A stretch of DNA of 64,000 bases from Davidsoniella eucalypti (Eukaryota > Ascomycota > Sordariomycetes > Microascales > Ceratocystidaceae). This document shows positions 33,690 through 44,918 of the stretch, piece by piece; the first letter of the stretch is position 1; each line of letters opens with the position of its first letter. The stretch is taken from positions 1 through 64,000 of the forward strand of contig RMBW01000046.1 of assembly GCA_004009845.1 (NCBI GenBank), read 5' to 3'. The notes under the pieces were generated by a model that worked only from the letters and a program-made list of their open reading frames with translations, ran no database searches and had not been told where the DNA came from. A program made the translations under genes and the position numbers.

Positions 33690-35330
33690 TCATATAGTAT
33701 AAAGGCCGAAATGAATTTCAGAAAGCCTATCTCCAAAAAACGATAGAATATCTCTCCCAGACCGTGTTCATCAATCCAATGCTCCAACTTGCAACTCTTG
33801 TCCTGAACAGTGGGAAATACAGAGGCTAGCCCACGAGGATAAAGATCACCAGGTACACTATGGGATAATTGCATCTGGGAACTCTGTAATTCGAGATGCA
33901 ATTCGCCGTGACCAATTGCGAAGGGAGATCGGGGCAATATGTGTCGAAATAGAGACTGCTGGTATAACGCAGCAATTGCCATGTCTCATCATTCGAGGCA
34001 TCTTGGGTTATGGAGATAGTCATAAAATGGATGAGTGGCATGGCTATGCTGCTCTTTCTGCAGCTGCTTTTTCGAAAGAACTGTTGGGCTATGTGCATAA
34101 GAGCAACGTCAACACAATGGCGCCCGCCTCAAAGGTCATCGGTATGTCATAGAAAGCTCTCTCTCTCTAATCAAATCAATGAAGGCTGTTAGTAATAAGG
34201 AATTTGTCAACACCTTTTTCATTATGCTTTAGATGAGTGTATCCGCAAATATCAATTGGCTTTGTGAGTGGTTCAAGAAGGCCAAAGATTCAAGGCCCTC
34301 GTCCTGGTTGGAGATCTTGCTCACTAGTCGCCCATACCGGGATACATTTGGACATTTTGAACCCACCACCCTAGAACACTAAGTGTATGACAAGAGGTTG
34401 AGTTGGAGGGTGGTGATATCGACCTAGCTAGTAGTACTACTGTGGGTGACACCTACAAAAAGACCCTACAACGTATTGAACCTGCCTATCTCAAACAGAC
34501 TATTCTAACCATTCTAATTGTTGTTGAGGCGCGGCGTCCACTAACAGTTTTTATTATTTATTTTTCAATTCATTAATCTTATGGAACTATAGAGCTATGA
34601 AGATGTGTCCACTAACAGTTGATGCTAGGTTCCAACATGCCCCTCATGATTGTGATTCTATCAAGCATAGGCTACGATACCTATGTAGTCTCTTTATCTT
34701 TATCCAGAAGTCTACAGTTCATCTGATGTGCCAAATGACCAAGGAGTTCCTATTGAAAGCCCCCACTCAACTGCATGGTCAAACCCTTTCCTATATTCCA
34801 AAGGCTACCAATGAGATTTTGCCCGATATCTGCTACCGTTACCTATCGATCCAGCAGTACAAAGAGCCTTAAAAAGTAAGGTAACCGGTAAAGATGGCAC
34901 TGCACCTCTAACATTCTCCAGCTATGCTAAAGATAATTGGTATAGCCGTGTCTGTGGCATCAGGAGGACGGAAAAAGCTGCAAGTAGTGTATATACTAGA
35001 CTTATTATTGAAAGCGGGGATAATGCTCACGATGAGAGATCCAATGGTCGGACTGCTCTCTAATATTCTCACTTTGAGGGCGATTTCGACATTACTAAGC
35101 TATTGATCGAGCGGGGAGCTGATGTCAACCAGGAGACATGGAATGGTGGGACTGCTCTCACATCCGCTTCTTCTGGCGGACATCTCGATATTGTCCAAGT
35201 CTTACTTAAGAGAGGAGCTGATATTAATCACCAGACCTCTGACAATTGGACTGTTCTTAGACTCGCTTGCCTACTTCTCCCCCCAAAACAGATATGCAAC
35301 CCCGGAGCTTCGTAGACATGCTTCTAAGTT
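33690..35330 (+). pseudogene. Collapsed NLR-like gene (PNP - partial NACHT - winged helix - ankyrin)
   Basis: Broken fungal NOD-like receptor. In order: nucleoside phosphorylase-like domain (33690-34145; NAPTCNSCPEQ, HYGIIASGNSVIRDA, ETAG, CLIIRGILGYGDSHK, YAALSAAAFSKELL); the C-terminal part of a NACHT module (about 34290-34385; SSWLEILLTSRPYRD); the winged-helix segment (34395-34640; DTYKKTLQRIEPAYLKQT, ARRPLTV); a segment like the post-NACHT VxLxHQTxKEFLL motif (about 34715-34760); and ankyrin repeats (about 35080-35275; LIERGADVNQETWNGGTALT, GHLDIVQVLLKRGADINHQ). The P-loop region is missing: too little sequence separates the PNP and SRPY parts. Several frameshifts and stops separate the blocks, and a 57-bp insertion with a 14-bp repeat splits the winged helix. 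It is not expressible as one protein. Such receptors act in non-self recognition in fungi. Confidence 0.85.
34536..34620 (-). mobile_element. Short retroposon-like element, copy 2
   Basis: A 57-bp insert (34550-34606) lies between two exact copies of gtccactaacagtt (34536-34549 and 34607-34620). Its core (about 34563-34604) matches the element at 3948-3996. Minus-strand reading starts near ATCTTCATAGCTC and ends in an A-rich tail (AAAAATAAATAATAAA). Removing the insert plus one repeat joins the flanks into one frame encoding EARRPLTVDARFQ, which fits the winged-helix segment of the host NLR relic. That supports a genuine insertion and not a chance repeat. Confidence 0.8.
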
Positions 35331-35543
35331 GCGTTGGACAGAGAGTTACCCCAAAACCGGAGCTTGAAAAGTCACACGAGACTCTCAAATATACGCTCCT
35401 GGCCACTTGGGGACCGGCTGAAAGATGACATTAGCCAACCACGTCCGTCTGGAACACGCCATCGTATTGTTACAAAATAGCGATGGGCAGTCGTGAAATA
35501 TTTTGATAACAATGATACAAAGAACTACCAGGCGTTCTCAATC

Positions 35544-37786
35544 TCACGTATCAAAAGACGCTTGACACCAAGCCTTTGATTCTTGTCCAATTTTCGTGGC
35601 GGCTAGGCCAGAATCTTTTGTACCACCAACCTGGATTGCCATGCTCATGCCGCTGCCATGGTGCCACAAGATATGGCAATGCAGCTTCCAGATGCCTTCG
35701 TTGTCTGCTAGGAATCGGATAACGATATAGCCGTATGCAGGCACCAGAACAGTATCCTTCTTCAAAGGACTCTTGGTATTGAATGGGCCACCACGAGGAG
35801 GCTTCGAGTTCCACGGGTTATAATATGTGAAAGCGCCTGAGCCTTCATACGACCCAACAACATAAAAGTCGAATCCATGCTAGTTCCTGTTAGTGTAAAA
35901 TGATGTCATGTGAGGATGGTGTTTAACTTACCAAATGAAACGGATGGCCCGTGCCATCGATGTTGTTGATCGTCAACTCAACCCAACTTGGTTCATTTCC
36001 AAGTTGTGGCACTAATTGGTTTGCATCCCATTCGTTTCTAGGCGTTGCCAACAACGGCGTTTCTTGGGGCTGCCACGTCGTATGATTGATAAAGCCCTTG
36101 GGAACCGCATTTTGGTGGGCAAGGGCCTGAACTACAATATACACCATGTAATATTGAGAAGGCTCGGGAAGAGCGTTCGCAAGTTCTGTCCCATTCGTAG
36201 CTTGAAGACTGAATACTTCAAGATCTGTAGGGGCTGCCGTTTTGATATCAAGTCCCTCTGAGCCAACAGCAAAGGTTTGGTTCGGCGTTAAAGCCCGGTT
36301 GGGGCGTTGGAAATACCTGAAAAGCAAATTGTTAGTAATGTAGAGTTGCGCATACGAATGTTAACATACTCGTCATCAAATTCAATGCGTAGGGCAGAGC
36401 TTCCATAATCATTATCTAGGCTCCAAGAAACGATCAGGTCAACTCTTTCGGCAGGGTATATAGTCTTGATGACATCAACCGTATACGGATCGATCGATAA
36501 ACCTCCGTCAACTTTTAAAAGCGTCAACCGAGCTCCATCTAGAGAAAACCGAAAGCCAGTCTGGGATCTAAAGCCATATGTTAGTATCATACGGCATGTA
36601 AAAACATTCATGGTAATGACTAACCCAACATTTATGACTCGAATCCTATATCGAAGTCGTTCATCAAACGATGCGAAGGGGCGTTCAATATCACTACAAG
36701 TAACAGGACGAGCGCGAACAGCGCGTGAGCACTCGAAATATCCTAAGCCATTGATAAGCAATGAGTCCGGTGCCGGCTATGATACAATGGGGATTAGTCG
36801 AAGTTATAGTTTGGTACATAGTGATATACGTTACCTCGATACTATCGCTACTTCTGCTCATAAAATAGTCAAGAACTTCCTGTGATGGTCGATGATACCA
36901 GTCACCAATCATCAGAACTACATCTTTGTCGTATTCAAGGCCATTATTAGTGAGTTCCTTAATGGCTACTTCTGTATCATGTACAACCAAAGCACCAAAC
37001 AAGCCATCACCTCGGTGAATCTCTGAATGTGCGTGATACCTGCCAAGATTCTGTCAGTACTACCCGGTCCCTTGGCCGTCGCACGGCTTTCACTTACCAG
37101 AACGATCCTGTTTGTTCGCCTATGGGGACTGTATAAGTGAAGCGCTGTCTTGGTTTTATGGCACATTGTGTAATTCCCACTGGCCCGTCCATATGGTTCG
37201 CGCCTACATTGATTGTCAAGTATGTGTCAGTGTCGCTTTATCAGATCTCAAACGTGTATAGGCTCGCGTACCTCGCATATGAAGCCCATGCCAGTGGATC
37301 GATATCGGGTCTTCTGAGAGGTTCGTAACCTCAATAACAAAGACGTCGCCGGAACGTCCCTCCAGGGTTGGCCCAGGAAACTGATCTGTAGAGCTGTTTA
37401 GCAAACCATGAAACTGATATGATTGTCTCACAAGAAAAATACGTACTGTTGATCAAAAATATCCGCTTCTCAACGCCATCGGGGGCTCTGGTATCTTTTG
37501 TAATGTTCCATTCGAATCGGTGAGTGGCCGGACTCCGGTTAGAATGATGTTCTGGATTCAAGAAACGAACCACATCTCGTGAAGATGATGGTGATTGAGT
37601 AGAAGAATTTGACGGTATTACGTGAAATCTTGTCCCAACGTTGTCGAAGTAGTTCTGCCATATAAACACGATAGCCAAAACCGAACCCACAAAGACGGTA
37701 AATGCTAGAAGCGCTCTTGGAAGGCGCGATCGTTGGCTGCCGTGGTAGTTACCAGCTACGTCTAGAAGATATCTCGATCCTGCCAT
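35544..37786 (-). CDS. Membrane-anchored multicopper oxidase
   Basis: Laccase/ferroxidase superfamily enzyme coupling four one-electron substrate oxidations to reduction of O2. Eight exons (37786-37447, 37385-37272, 37203-37098, 37039-36835, 36776-36625, 36567-36370, 36316-35932, 35879-35544) give 611 residues, all in phase. One N-terminal hydrophobic segment (RALLAFTVFVGSVLAIVFIW, residues 24-43), preceded by basic residues and lacking a cleavage-like site, suggests a type II anchor. All four copper motifs are intact: HWHGLH, FWYHAHSEIH, HPFHLHG and HCHILWHHGSGM. The residue ten after the motif Cys is Met, a type 1 copper axial ligand linked with lower redox potential. The substrate is unknown (phenols, Fe2+ or pigment precursors are possible). 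It shares an 887-bp divergent promoter with the phospholipase C gene. Confidence 0.92.
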
Positions 37787-38673
37787 GGCAAGTATTCAGT
37801 AAGGTCCCAAAGAAAAATTCAATTTTGTCAATACAAAAGCCGAGTATCAACAAAGCCAAACTCCAGGAAATGATTCTAAAGTTCTAGAAAATCGACTCAG
37901 CTTCATCTCTTTTGCCCAATTTTCATCACAACATCAAGCTCAGATTCCAATCCCAAACGCTAATCACACAAAATCTTTCTTTCTTTCCTCACTATAGACC
38001 CCTTTTACGCCTTCAATCCAGTCATCACCTGGACGCGATAGTCGCCTGAATTTCCGGTCATCATCCCTCATTTGAATAATCATTGAATGCGTTGTATTTC
38101 CAGTTTTTGGCTGATCATCCAATAGACCAGGAATGGCTATTCTGCAACCACGTGAAGACAAACAACGAGCTCACTTGCATGTTGGCGTTACATCCAGGGT
38201 CTTTACTCAGAAAACCCCATCCATTTTCGCAGTGAAACAGCCACCGAAACACCAGATCAATTTCCAAATGTAGTATCGATAGGACTCGAGCACTGCAAAC
38301 ACCCACACCAAAACATCGTTGTATGATTTCCTTTGCAACAGGGATAATTTAAGCATGTTTGGCTGATACGACAATAGAGCACAATCAGACCGCCAAATTG
38401 CGTTAGCCAGATGCTAGATCTGCCTAGTCATGATCTATAGACCAGTATAGGCTGCTCGATTGATACACGTGGGGTAGGAAGATGATGAAATGATTTGTTA
38501 CATAGCCCAGCATTCAGATCGTTCAAAGCTATGGATATGCTACTTGTCGTGCCCTTCTAATCCCCCGGGTTGATGAATCTATTTAAAAACCGATGGTCCT
38601 CCCGTAAACAGTCTAAGATTCCAAGACATCCGGAGCTCATAGACTCCTCCCGACAGCTCTCCATATAGCCATC
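37787..38673. other. Divergent promoter, oxidase and phospholipase C
   Basis: 887 bp between divergent start codons. No gene is supported. The divergent layout would allow shared control of the two surface or secreted enzymes. Confidence 0.5.
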
Positions 38674-40941
38674 ATGGCTTCTTCGAAAACTACCGCCATT
38701 GCGGCCATTGCGGCGCTTTCTAGTATAGCCAACGCTACGTCGCTGAAAGACATCAAGCATGTTGTCATGTTCATGCAAGAAAACCGTTCGTTTCAACATG
38801 TATGTACATCTCCGTTTCCGTATATTTCTAGATCGCCTCATTGACAGGACACTAGTACTTTGGTACCATGGCTGGCGTCCGTGGCTTCGCCGACCCTAAT
38901 GTTCAAATCAACCCTGATGGCCGTTCGGTATGGTACCAGAACTTATCCGGGGTGACTACGGAAGCCGAATGGTTGCTGCCGTATTGGCTCAACTATAAGA
39001 ACACAGAGGAGTCAACGAACAAGAGTCAATGTCTATGTTCAGGCTCCAATGAATGGACACCAACTCAAAAGGTCTTGAACGGAGGCCTCAACAACAAATG
39101 GGCACAGATTGCTGATCCGCAATCATGGGGATACTTCCGGCGCCAGGATATTCCGTTCCATTACGCCCTGGCAGAAGCGTATACAGTCGGCGATTCATAT
39201 CATGTAAGCCTTTACAAATGCACATCATCAACTAGTAGTTTGTACTAACGCGTCAAGGCTTCAATTACATCGAATACCGACCCTAACAGATGGTATTGGC
39301 AGTCTGGCACTATCAATGTTCCTGGTGGGAAGACTCCTCTTGGAACCGGCGGTGTTGTGCTTGATGATCATCAAACTAATGGTAACGAGCCCATCGGATA
39401 TTCCAATAATTGAAGGATATACTAACATGTGTCATCCGTCAAGGCTGTGAGGGTACTAACCTCAACTGCTTGCCATTACAGTGGCCCGCGTTTGCTCAGA
39501 TCCTAGATGAAAACGGCGTGAACTGGCGCTCATACCAAAACTCGTGGAACTGGGCAACCAATAGCGGTCTTTTCTACTTCGAGGCCTTTCAAAACGCAGC
39601 AGAAAACTCCAGTCTCTACCAACGAGGCTTAGCGTTCGATGGTGATAATGGCCTGGATTCTTTCAAGGCTGCTGCTGCTGATGGTACTCTGCCAGAGGTC
39701 AGCTGGGTATTCCCCCCAGGTGCTCTCCAGGAGCATTCCCCAAATGCACCGCGAGACGGCGCGTGGTATATGCACGAACTAGTCAATGCTGTGATCAACG
39801 GACCCAACTATAATGAGACAATCATGATTATCAACTATGATGGTAAGATAGAAACTGTTTCGAGGCTTTTATCCAGGCAGTCAGTGCTAACAATACGATA
39901 GAGGCTGGTGGCTGGGGAGATGCGGTCATGCCGCTTGTCTCACCGGAGGGGACAGCTGGAGAATGGTTTAACGACCCGTACAATGAGACGGGCTATACCT
40001 TCTCGGGCCCCGGCATCCGAGTTCCACTGATGATTGTCTCGCCATTCACACGAGGCGGACACGTCTTCTCTGAACGAGCCGATCATTCTTCGGTAATCCA
40101 ATTTCTTGGTAGGTAGTAGTGGGCTACAGCAAAGGTTCGGAGTATTTACTAATACCATATTGACAGAGAAATATCTTGTTGCGAGAGGCTACACAAACAC
40201 CACGACACAGCAATTGTCGGACTGGCGCCGGGATCACATGTCAGACCTCTCAGAAGCTTTCGATTGGGAAAATGTAAGTTGAAAGCTTGTTCTTATACAA
40301 ATATCATTGCTGACCAATGAGTGATGGCATAGCCGGACTACTCCATCCCAGATCTACCAACGCCTGATATGCCCTTGACAGACTCACAGGGCCGCATCAT
40401 CGGCCTATACTCAGGCTTCTGCGAAAGTGAGTTTGCAGGCAGCTGCAGCGGCGCCAACTACGTAGACCCCATTCCATACGGAAACCAGACAGAAGAGGAT
40501 TCCCTATACTTTGAAGACGGCTACAAGGGTCTTCGCGGTGCACTAGGTGAGGGCCATTTCTTGGTCTTTGAAGCGAATGGCTACGCATTGGCCGCGGCGA
40601 ACGCCAGCACTGGCACTGGCTCGACCGAGAGCCTTACGGCGACCAAGGCCACAGTCGATCACGAGATGGCATCGCAGCGCTGGATCGCCTCAGCAGTGGA
40701 GCAAGAAGGCACGAGCTTTTATCTAGCATCGGCGCTGGACGGACGTTTTATGGCACAGGATGGATCAATGGTTGACTCCAAGAATAGCTCAGGTAGCTTC
40801 AACATCACGTATATCAGCAGCAGCCAGTATTCATTGCAGCGGCAGGACGGGAGCTTTGTGAATATTGGCAGCGACGGCGCTATAGGTTCCGGCAGCTCGG
40901 CGACGTCTCCATACAAGCTATGGAGCGTGACATATCATTAG
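38674..40941 (+). CDS. Secreted phosphoesterase-family phospholipase C
   Basis: Extracellular hydrolase of the phosphoesterase family (bacterial non-haemolytic PLC / acid phosphatase AcpA relatives) that cleaves phospholipid or phosphomonoester head groups. Seven exons (38674-38799, 38856-39203, 39258-39381, 39444-39842, 39902-40108, 40167-40273, 40333-40941) give 639 residues. The signal peptide ends near SIANA. Family motifs: HVVMFMQENRSFQHYFGTM (metal site and nucleophile region), DDHQTNGCEGTN, NYDEAGGWGD with the metal-binding Asp-Glu formed across a junction, and ERADHSSVIQFLEKYL. After about residue 440 a C-terminal beta-rich extension with several N-glycosylation sites follows (GNQTEED, NASTG, KNSSGSFNIT). 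Substrate and any role with a host are inferred from the family. Confidence 0.93.
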
Positions 40942-42088
40942 AACCAACTAGAACAGTAATTTTAATTTTTCACTTTTTCACTTATTCAATAGTTTTCCTA
41001 GGCTTGACTCAACGTAATGATACCACTCAATGGACAAGGAATAACTCAATTCATAAGTCACGATGTTGCAAATATTGTCTTGATCCCTGTTGGCTCCGGG
41101 GAAATGGCCCGCATGACGGATGTCCAGCCGGATTTCCACTCACAAGGCCCATACTAGTCATACAAGTGAGTCACTAAACCAAGTTAGAGCTCCATTTCCA
41201 CCTTAATAAAATTGAATTAAAAAAAAAAAGGTAGGGATTCTGTCGGTGCAGTCCGCACTCTATGTATGAGTGCGCATTAGGGTCTATAGGGTTTGCTCAT
41301 TTAGGTGATGTATGTGTCACGTGCCACACGGCATAGCTCGGGCGTGGCCGAGCCCGTACGGACGGTATATCCATGCAGCCAAACGCTGTAACCTCGAGAT
41401 TGAGATGCCAATTTAGTCTGGGCTCACAAAAGTACGATAAGAGACCAAAGTTCCTCAATCGCCTGACTATATATGAGCCTGGCTGCCCACCAATATTCTA
41501 TGTAACTGTCTCTTTCCATTCACAACAAGTTTCGACATCTTTCTAGACTCTTAGCGTATGCATCTTTTCTATAACCATCTCTTTTTCTATTCACTGTTCT
41601 TTGTTAGCTTTCATATCATATTTCACCCTCGTCTTTGCAAATACCCCAAAATCTTGATATCCAACCAAGATTGACCATCTTGTTCGACCCCAAAACCCTT
41701 CAAACAGGCGATTACCGAGCAAGCTGAAGCGGAATCGAACGCTGTAGTCAAAATCATTGATAAAGCCCCCTGTCTATTGCTATCAATTCAGGCTTTCGAA
41801 GCAAGATAGCTCCAATTGCAACATCACCTAGTTAACTACATTCAGAGCTTTATCAGCTTCTAGTTCAATAGTTGTACTGCTGTCCCTTTTTTCGTGGGAT
41901 TCTGCTACAGTTGCCAATCTTGGACAGCACAGCCAAAACCGAGCAGTTGCTTCTTTCTATATACAGTTACCCCTCGATCTAGATCTATAACAACGACGCT
42001 TTATCTTTCTATTCTTCTTCATCTTTTCTTATCTTTCGTTTTTTTTTTACAATATTTCCATTATCTCAAGTCCTTTGATCTCCCAAAA
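40942..42088. other. ISN1 upstream region
   Basis: About 1.1 kb. It contains a small GC-rich hairpin (gctcgg/ccgagc, about 41336-41353), a cacgtg word near 41319 and a CT-rich leader before the ISN1 ATG. No gene is supported. Confidence 0.5.
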
Positions 42089-43603
42089 ATGACCACCAGA
42101 TACCGTGTTGAATGTAAGTTATATTCTTCAAAATCAAGCTGCTACTGATATCTCCAATGACAAGCTAACCACGACCCCCTCATCTATCTATAGACGCTCT
42201 CAAGAGCCACCGCCGAGACCAACTGATCGGTATGTTCCCTTTTTCTCGCGCCTAGCTATTCGTTGACTATCACATGCTGACTTGTATGTTCTGATTAGAA
42301 TGGATCAAGGCACTGCTGGCCGTTCCCTTTGTTTTACACTCACAGCCTGCCGGCATTATCTCTACTGAGGATGGCGCTGTACAGCGCATGGCTACAGAAG
42401 CCCACCGTCGCTATGCCGAGATTATGCGAGATGTCGAGGACATGATTGATCAAGATAGTAAGTTTCATTATAGATTCCTGCCGTTGTGATGTTAAATTAA
42501 TCAGTCGTTCTCTCTTAGTCTCCTTCCGTAAAGCCCAAAACCCTCTACCATCCAAGCTTAATTTACTCGTGCCATCCGCCGGGCCGTTCTTCACTCGATT
42601 GCCACTCGAGGCCGCGTTTAAATACCAGGATAGTGTGCGCTATATCTCGTCACGGCGTTATGTCTCTCCGTCCTTCAACGATGTGCGCCTCATCCTTAAC
42701 TCCGCCCAGGCTATGGCGGTGACCGATGCTGGTGCCTCTTCCACTAGTCGCGGCTCTCTCCAACTAGCCACCTTTGATGGAGATGTCACGCTATACGATG
42801 ATGGCCAGAGCCTCGAGAACGACTCGCCTGTGATCCTACGACTGCTCGATCTCTTACGCCGAAACATCAAGATTGGTATCGTCACAGCTGCCGGATATAC
42901 CACTGCGGACGGCTACTACGCTCGTCTACATGGCCTACTAGATGCAGTTGCTGCTGCCACAGACTTGACCGACGCTCAAAAGAACTCCATCGTCATCGTC
43001 GGTGGTGAGGCAAATTATCTTTTTAAGATGGCCCTTGGTGCCCCCCACCTTCTCGAGCCCGTGCCACGCTACCAGTGGCTAACAGCCGAGATGTCACGCT
43101 GGAGCGAGGCCGACATCACCACGCTGCTCAACGCTGCCGAAGAAGCACTGGCTGACTGTGTGCGCAGCATGAACCTGCCCGCGACTATCGTGCGCAAGGA
43201 CCTGGCCGTCGGCATCATCCCACGTGATCCCAGCATCCGTTTACCGCGCGAATCGCTCGAAGAAACGGTTTTGGTCGTGCACAAGACACTTGAAATTAGC
43301 AGCATGGGCCTCCCACCTGGCCGCAAAATCCCCTTCTGTGCCTTCAACGGCGGCCGCGACGTCTTTGTCGACATTGGCGATAAGTCATGGGGTGTCACGG
43401 TAGCTCAAAAGTTCTTCCGTGACTCGGCCGGGGACATGATCCGCGCTGAGAACACCCTACATGTCGGTGATCAGTTCTTGAGTGCCGGATCAAACGATTT
43501 CAAGGCTCGCAGTGTGGCCACGACAGCGTGGATCGCGAGTCCAGATGAGACGGTACAGTTGTTGGATGAGCTCTCTGGTCTGCTGGCTAAGAAGCGGGAG
43601 TAG
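42089..43603 (+). CDS. ISN1: IMP-specific 5'-nucleotidase ISN1
   Basis: Cytosolic enzyme that dephosphorylates IMP to inosine in purine salvage; HAD-like fold, Mg2+-dependent. Four exons (42089-42113, 42194-42229, 42299-42457, 42519-43603) give 434 residues, close to the usual size. The short first exons encode MTTRYRVEYALKSHRRDQL, then EWIKALLAVPFVLHSQP, the diagnostic fungal ISN1 N-terminus. The HAD nucleophile motif appears as LATFDGDVTLYDDGQ (DxD-type), with IGIVTAAGY as the second HAD motif. Further family segments: FKMALGAPHLLEPVP, FCAFNGGRDVFVDIGDKSWG (Lys/Asp region) and HVGDQFLSAGSNDFKARS (metal-binding Asp). No defect is seen. Confidence 0.95.
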
Positions 43604-44918
43604 CGAGACAAGATATAGAGAGAGAAGATCAAACAAGGCCTATGAGATACGCCTTCCAAGTAAGTGTCTGTTGTTGTATTTTCTTATTTCTGTTGTAATT
43701 TCTCTTTTATACTCCATGTCCTTTTCATTGTTTTTATTAGTCAGTCATCATCATGTCTTGTTTAAAGAATTATATAATGAGTATCCAGCGTAGTTTAGTT
43801 TTTATCATGTTTTAAATTCAATTTCAATACCATTCATCATGCTTTTGATATACTCTAGCCATAGTCTCATAAGTTCTGCGCCATATTTCACGTCTTCTTT
43901 CATTATTTGTGATCGACGATCTATTACCTAACGATGACTTCTTGAGCGCTCTATTTTTATGAACCTTGATAGAACATGTTATTACTTTTTTCTTCACCCA
44001 ATGTCAAATTGATGTTTTGGGTCTTGTTATCTTGCTATGACATCATCTTAACTTTCCTTATACAAATGATTCAGATTCACCAGACACAATCATGCCTATT
44101 AATCACCATGAATTATCACATCACTGTCACTTCCGATAATTTCTTAGGTGTATTTTGTGATAAATTTTTTTTTTTTTAAAACTATTATATTTGTCTTCCA
44201 AATGGAACACCTTCAACTTTTCGCAAGATGAGAAAAAGACTAGATTTATGACAGAGAGAAAAATTCCACTCGAAAAAGAGGAATGACAAAAAAACATATT
44301 TTTGTCGCCAGACTTATAGAACCCCATTTCAGAAATAAATAATAAGACAGAGTACATGAAAAAAGGATCTCAAAATCAACCAGATAAAAAAGGGCAGCTT
44401 GTCAGACAAAAAAAGAAGAGTAGCCGGTATTCACAACTGGGAAGTATGAAACCAGACAAAAACAATATGAATAATGAAAGAGAATGTCATTACCAATCAT
44501 AAAAAAGAGAATGAAAAAAAGGTATAGCCTTATGACAAAAAATGAGAATTGTGCAAAACGAATATGGCCAAAGAATAAAATATAAGAGACGAAGATAGGA
44601 AACTCCTGAAGAAGATTCTTACACAAGATATTCTTCAGTTCTGGGGTTGTATGGATGTGTTCGAGCGACACTGGGAAAGAAAAGATGAAAGGAAAAAAAG
44701 AAGAGGCGTATAGGTGATATGGTTTGATCTTTGTTCAAGTTGCCGCCAATACAGAGTAAAAGCAAACTTGTAGATACAGTTTTCTACCCAAAGAAAACCA
44801 TAAACGCAGAGATTAAAAAGGCGATTATAATAATGATGCAATGCAAAAATAGCGAGTGATGAATTCCAAGGAAAGAAGAATCATTAGCAGCTGCAGCAGT
44901 ATTAGATAACAGAGCGAG
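43604..44918. other. Convergent 3' intergenic region
   Basis: About 1.3 kb between the stops of ISN1 and the kinase, AT-rich with long A/T runs (T13 near 44166-44178). Open frames are low complexity. No gene is supported; it is probably two 3' UTRs. Confidence 0.5.

Noticed and set aside
41330..41370. GC-rich hairpin containing tggccgagc, which resembles a tRNA A box
   Set aside because: No matching B box or cloverleaf follows; it is only a short stem.
42446..42518. Open frame extending ISN1 exon 4 upstream
   Set aside because: It is the intron: consensus donor and acceptor join the conserved N-terminal exons in phase.
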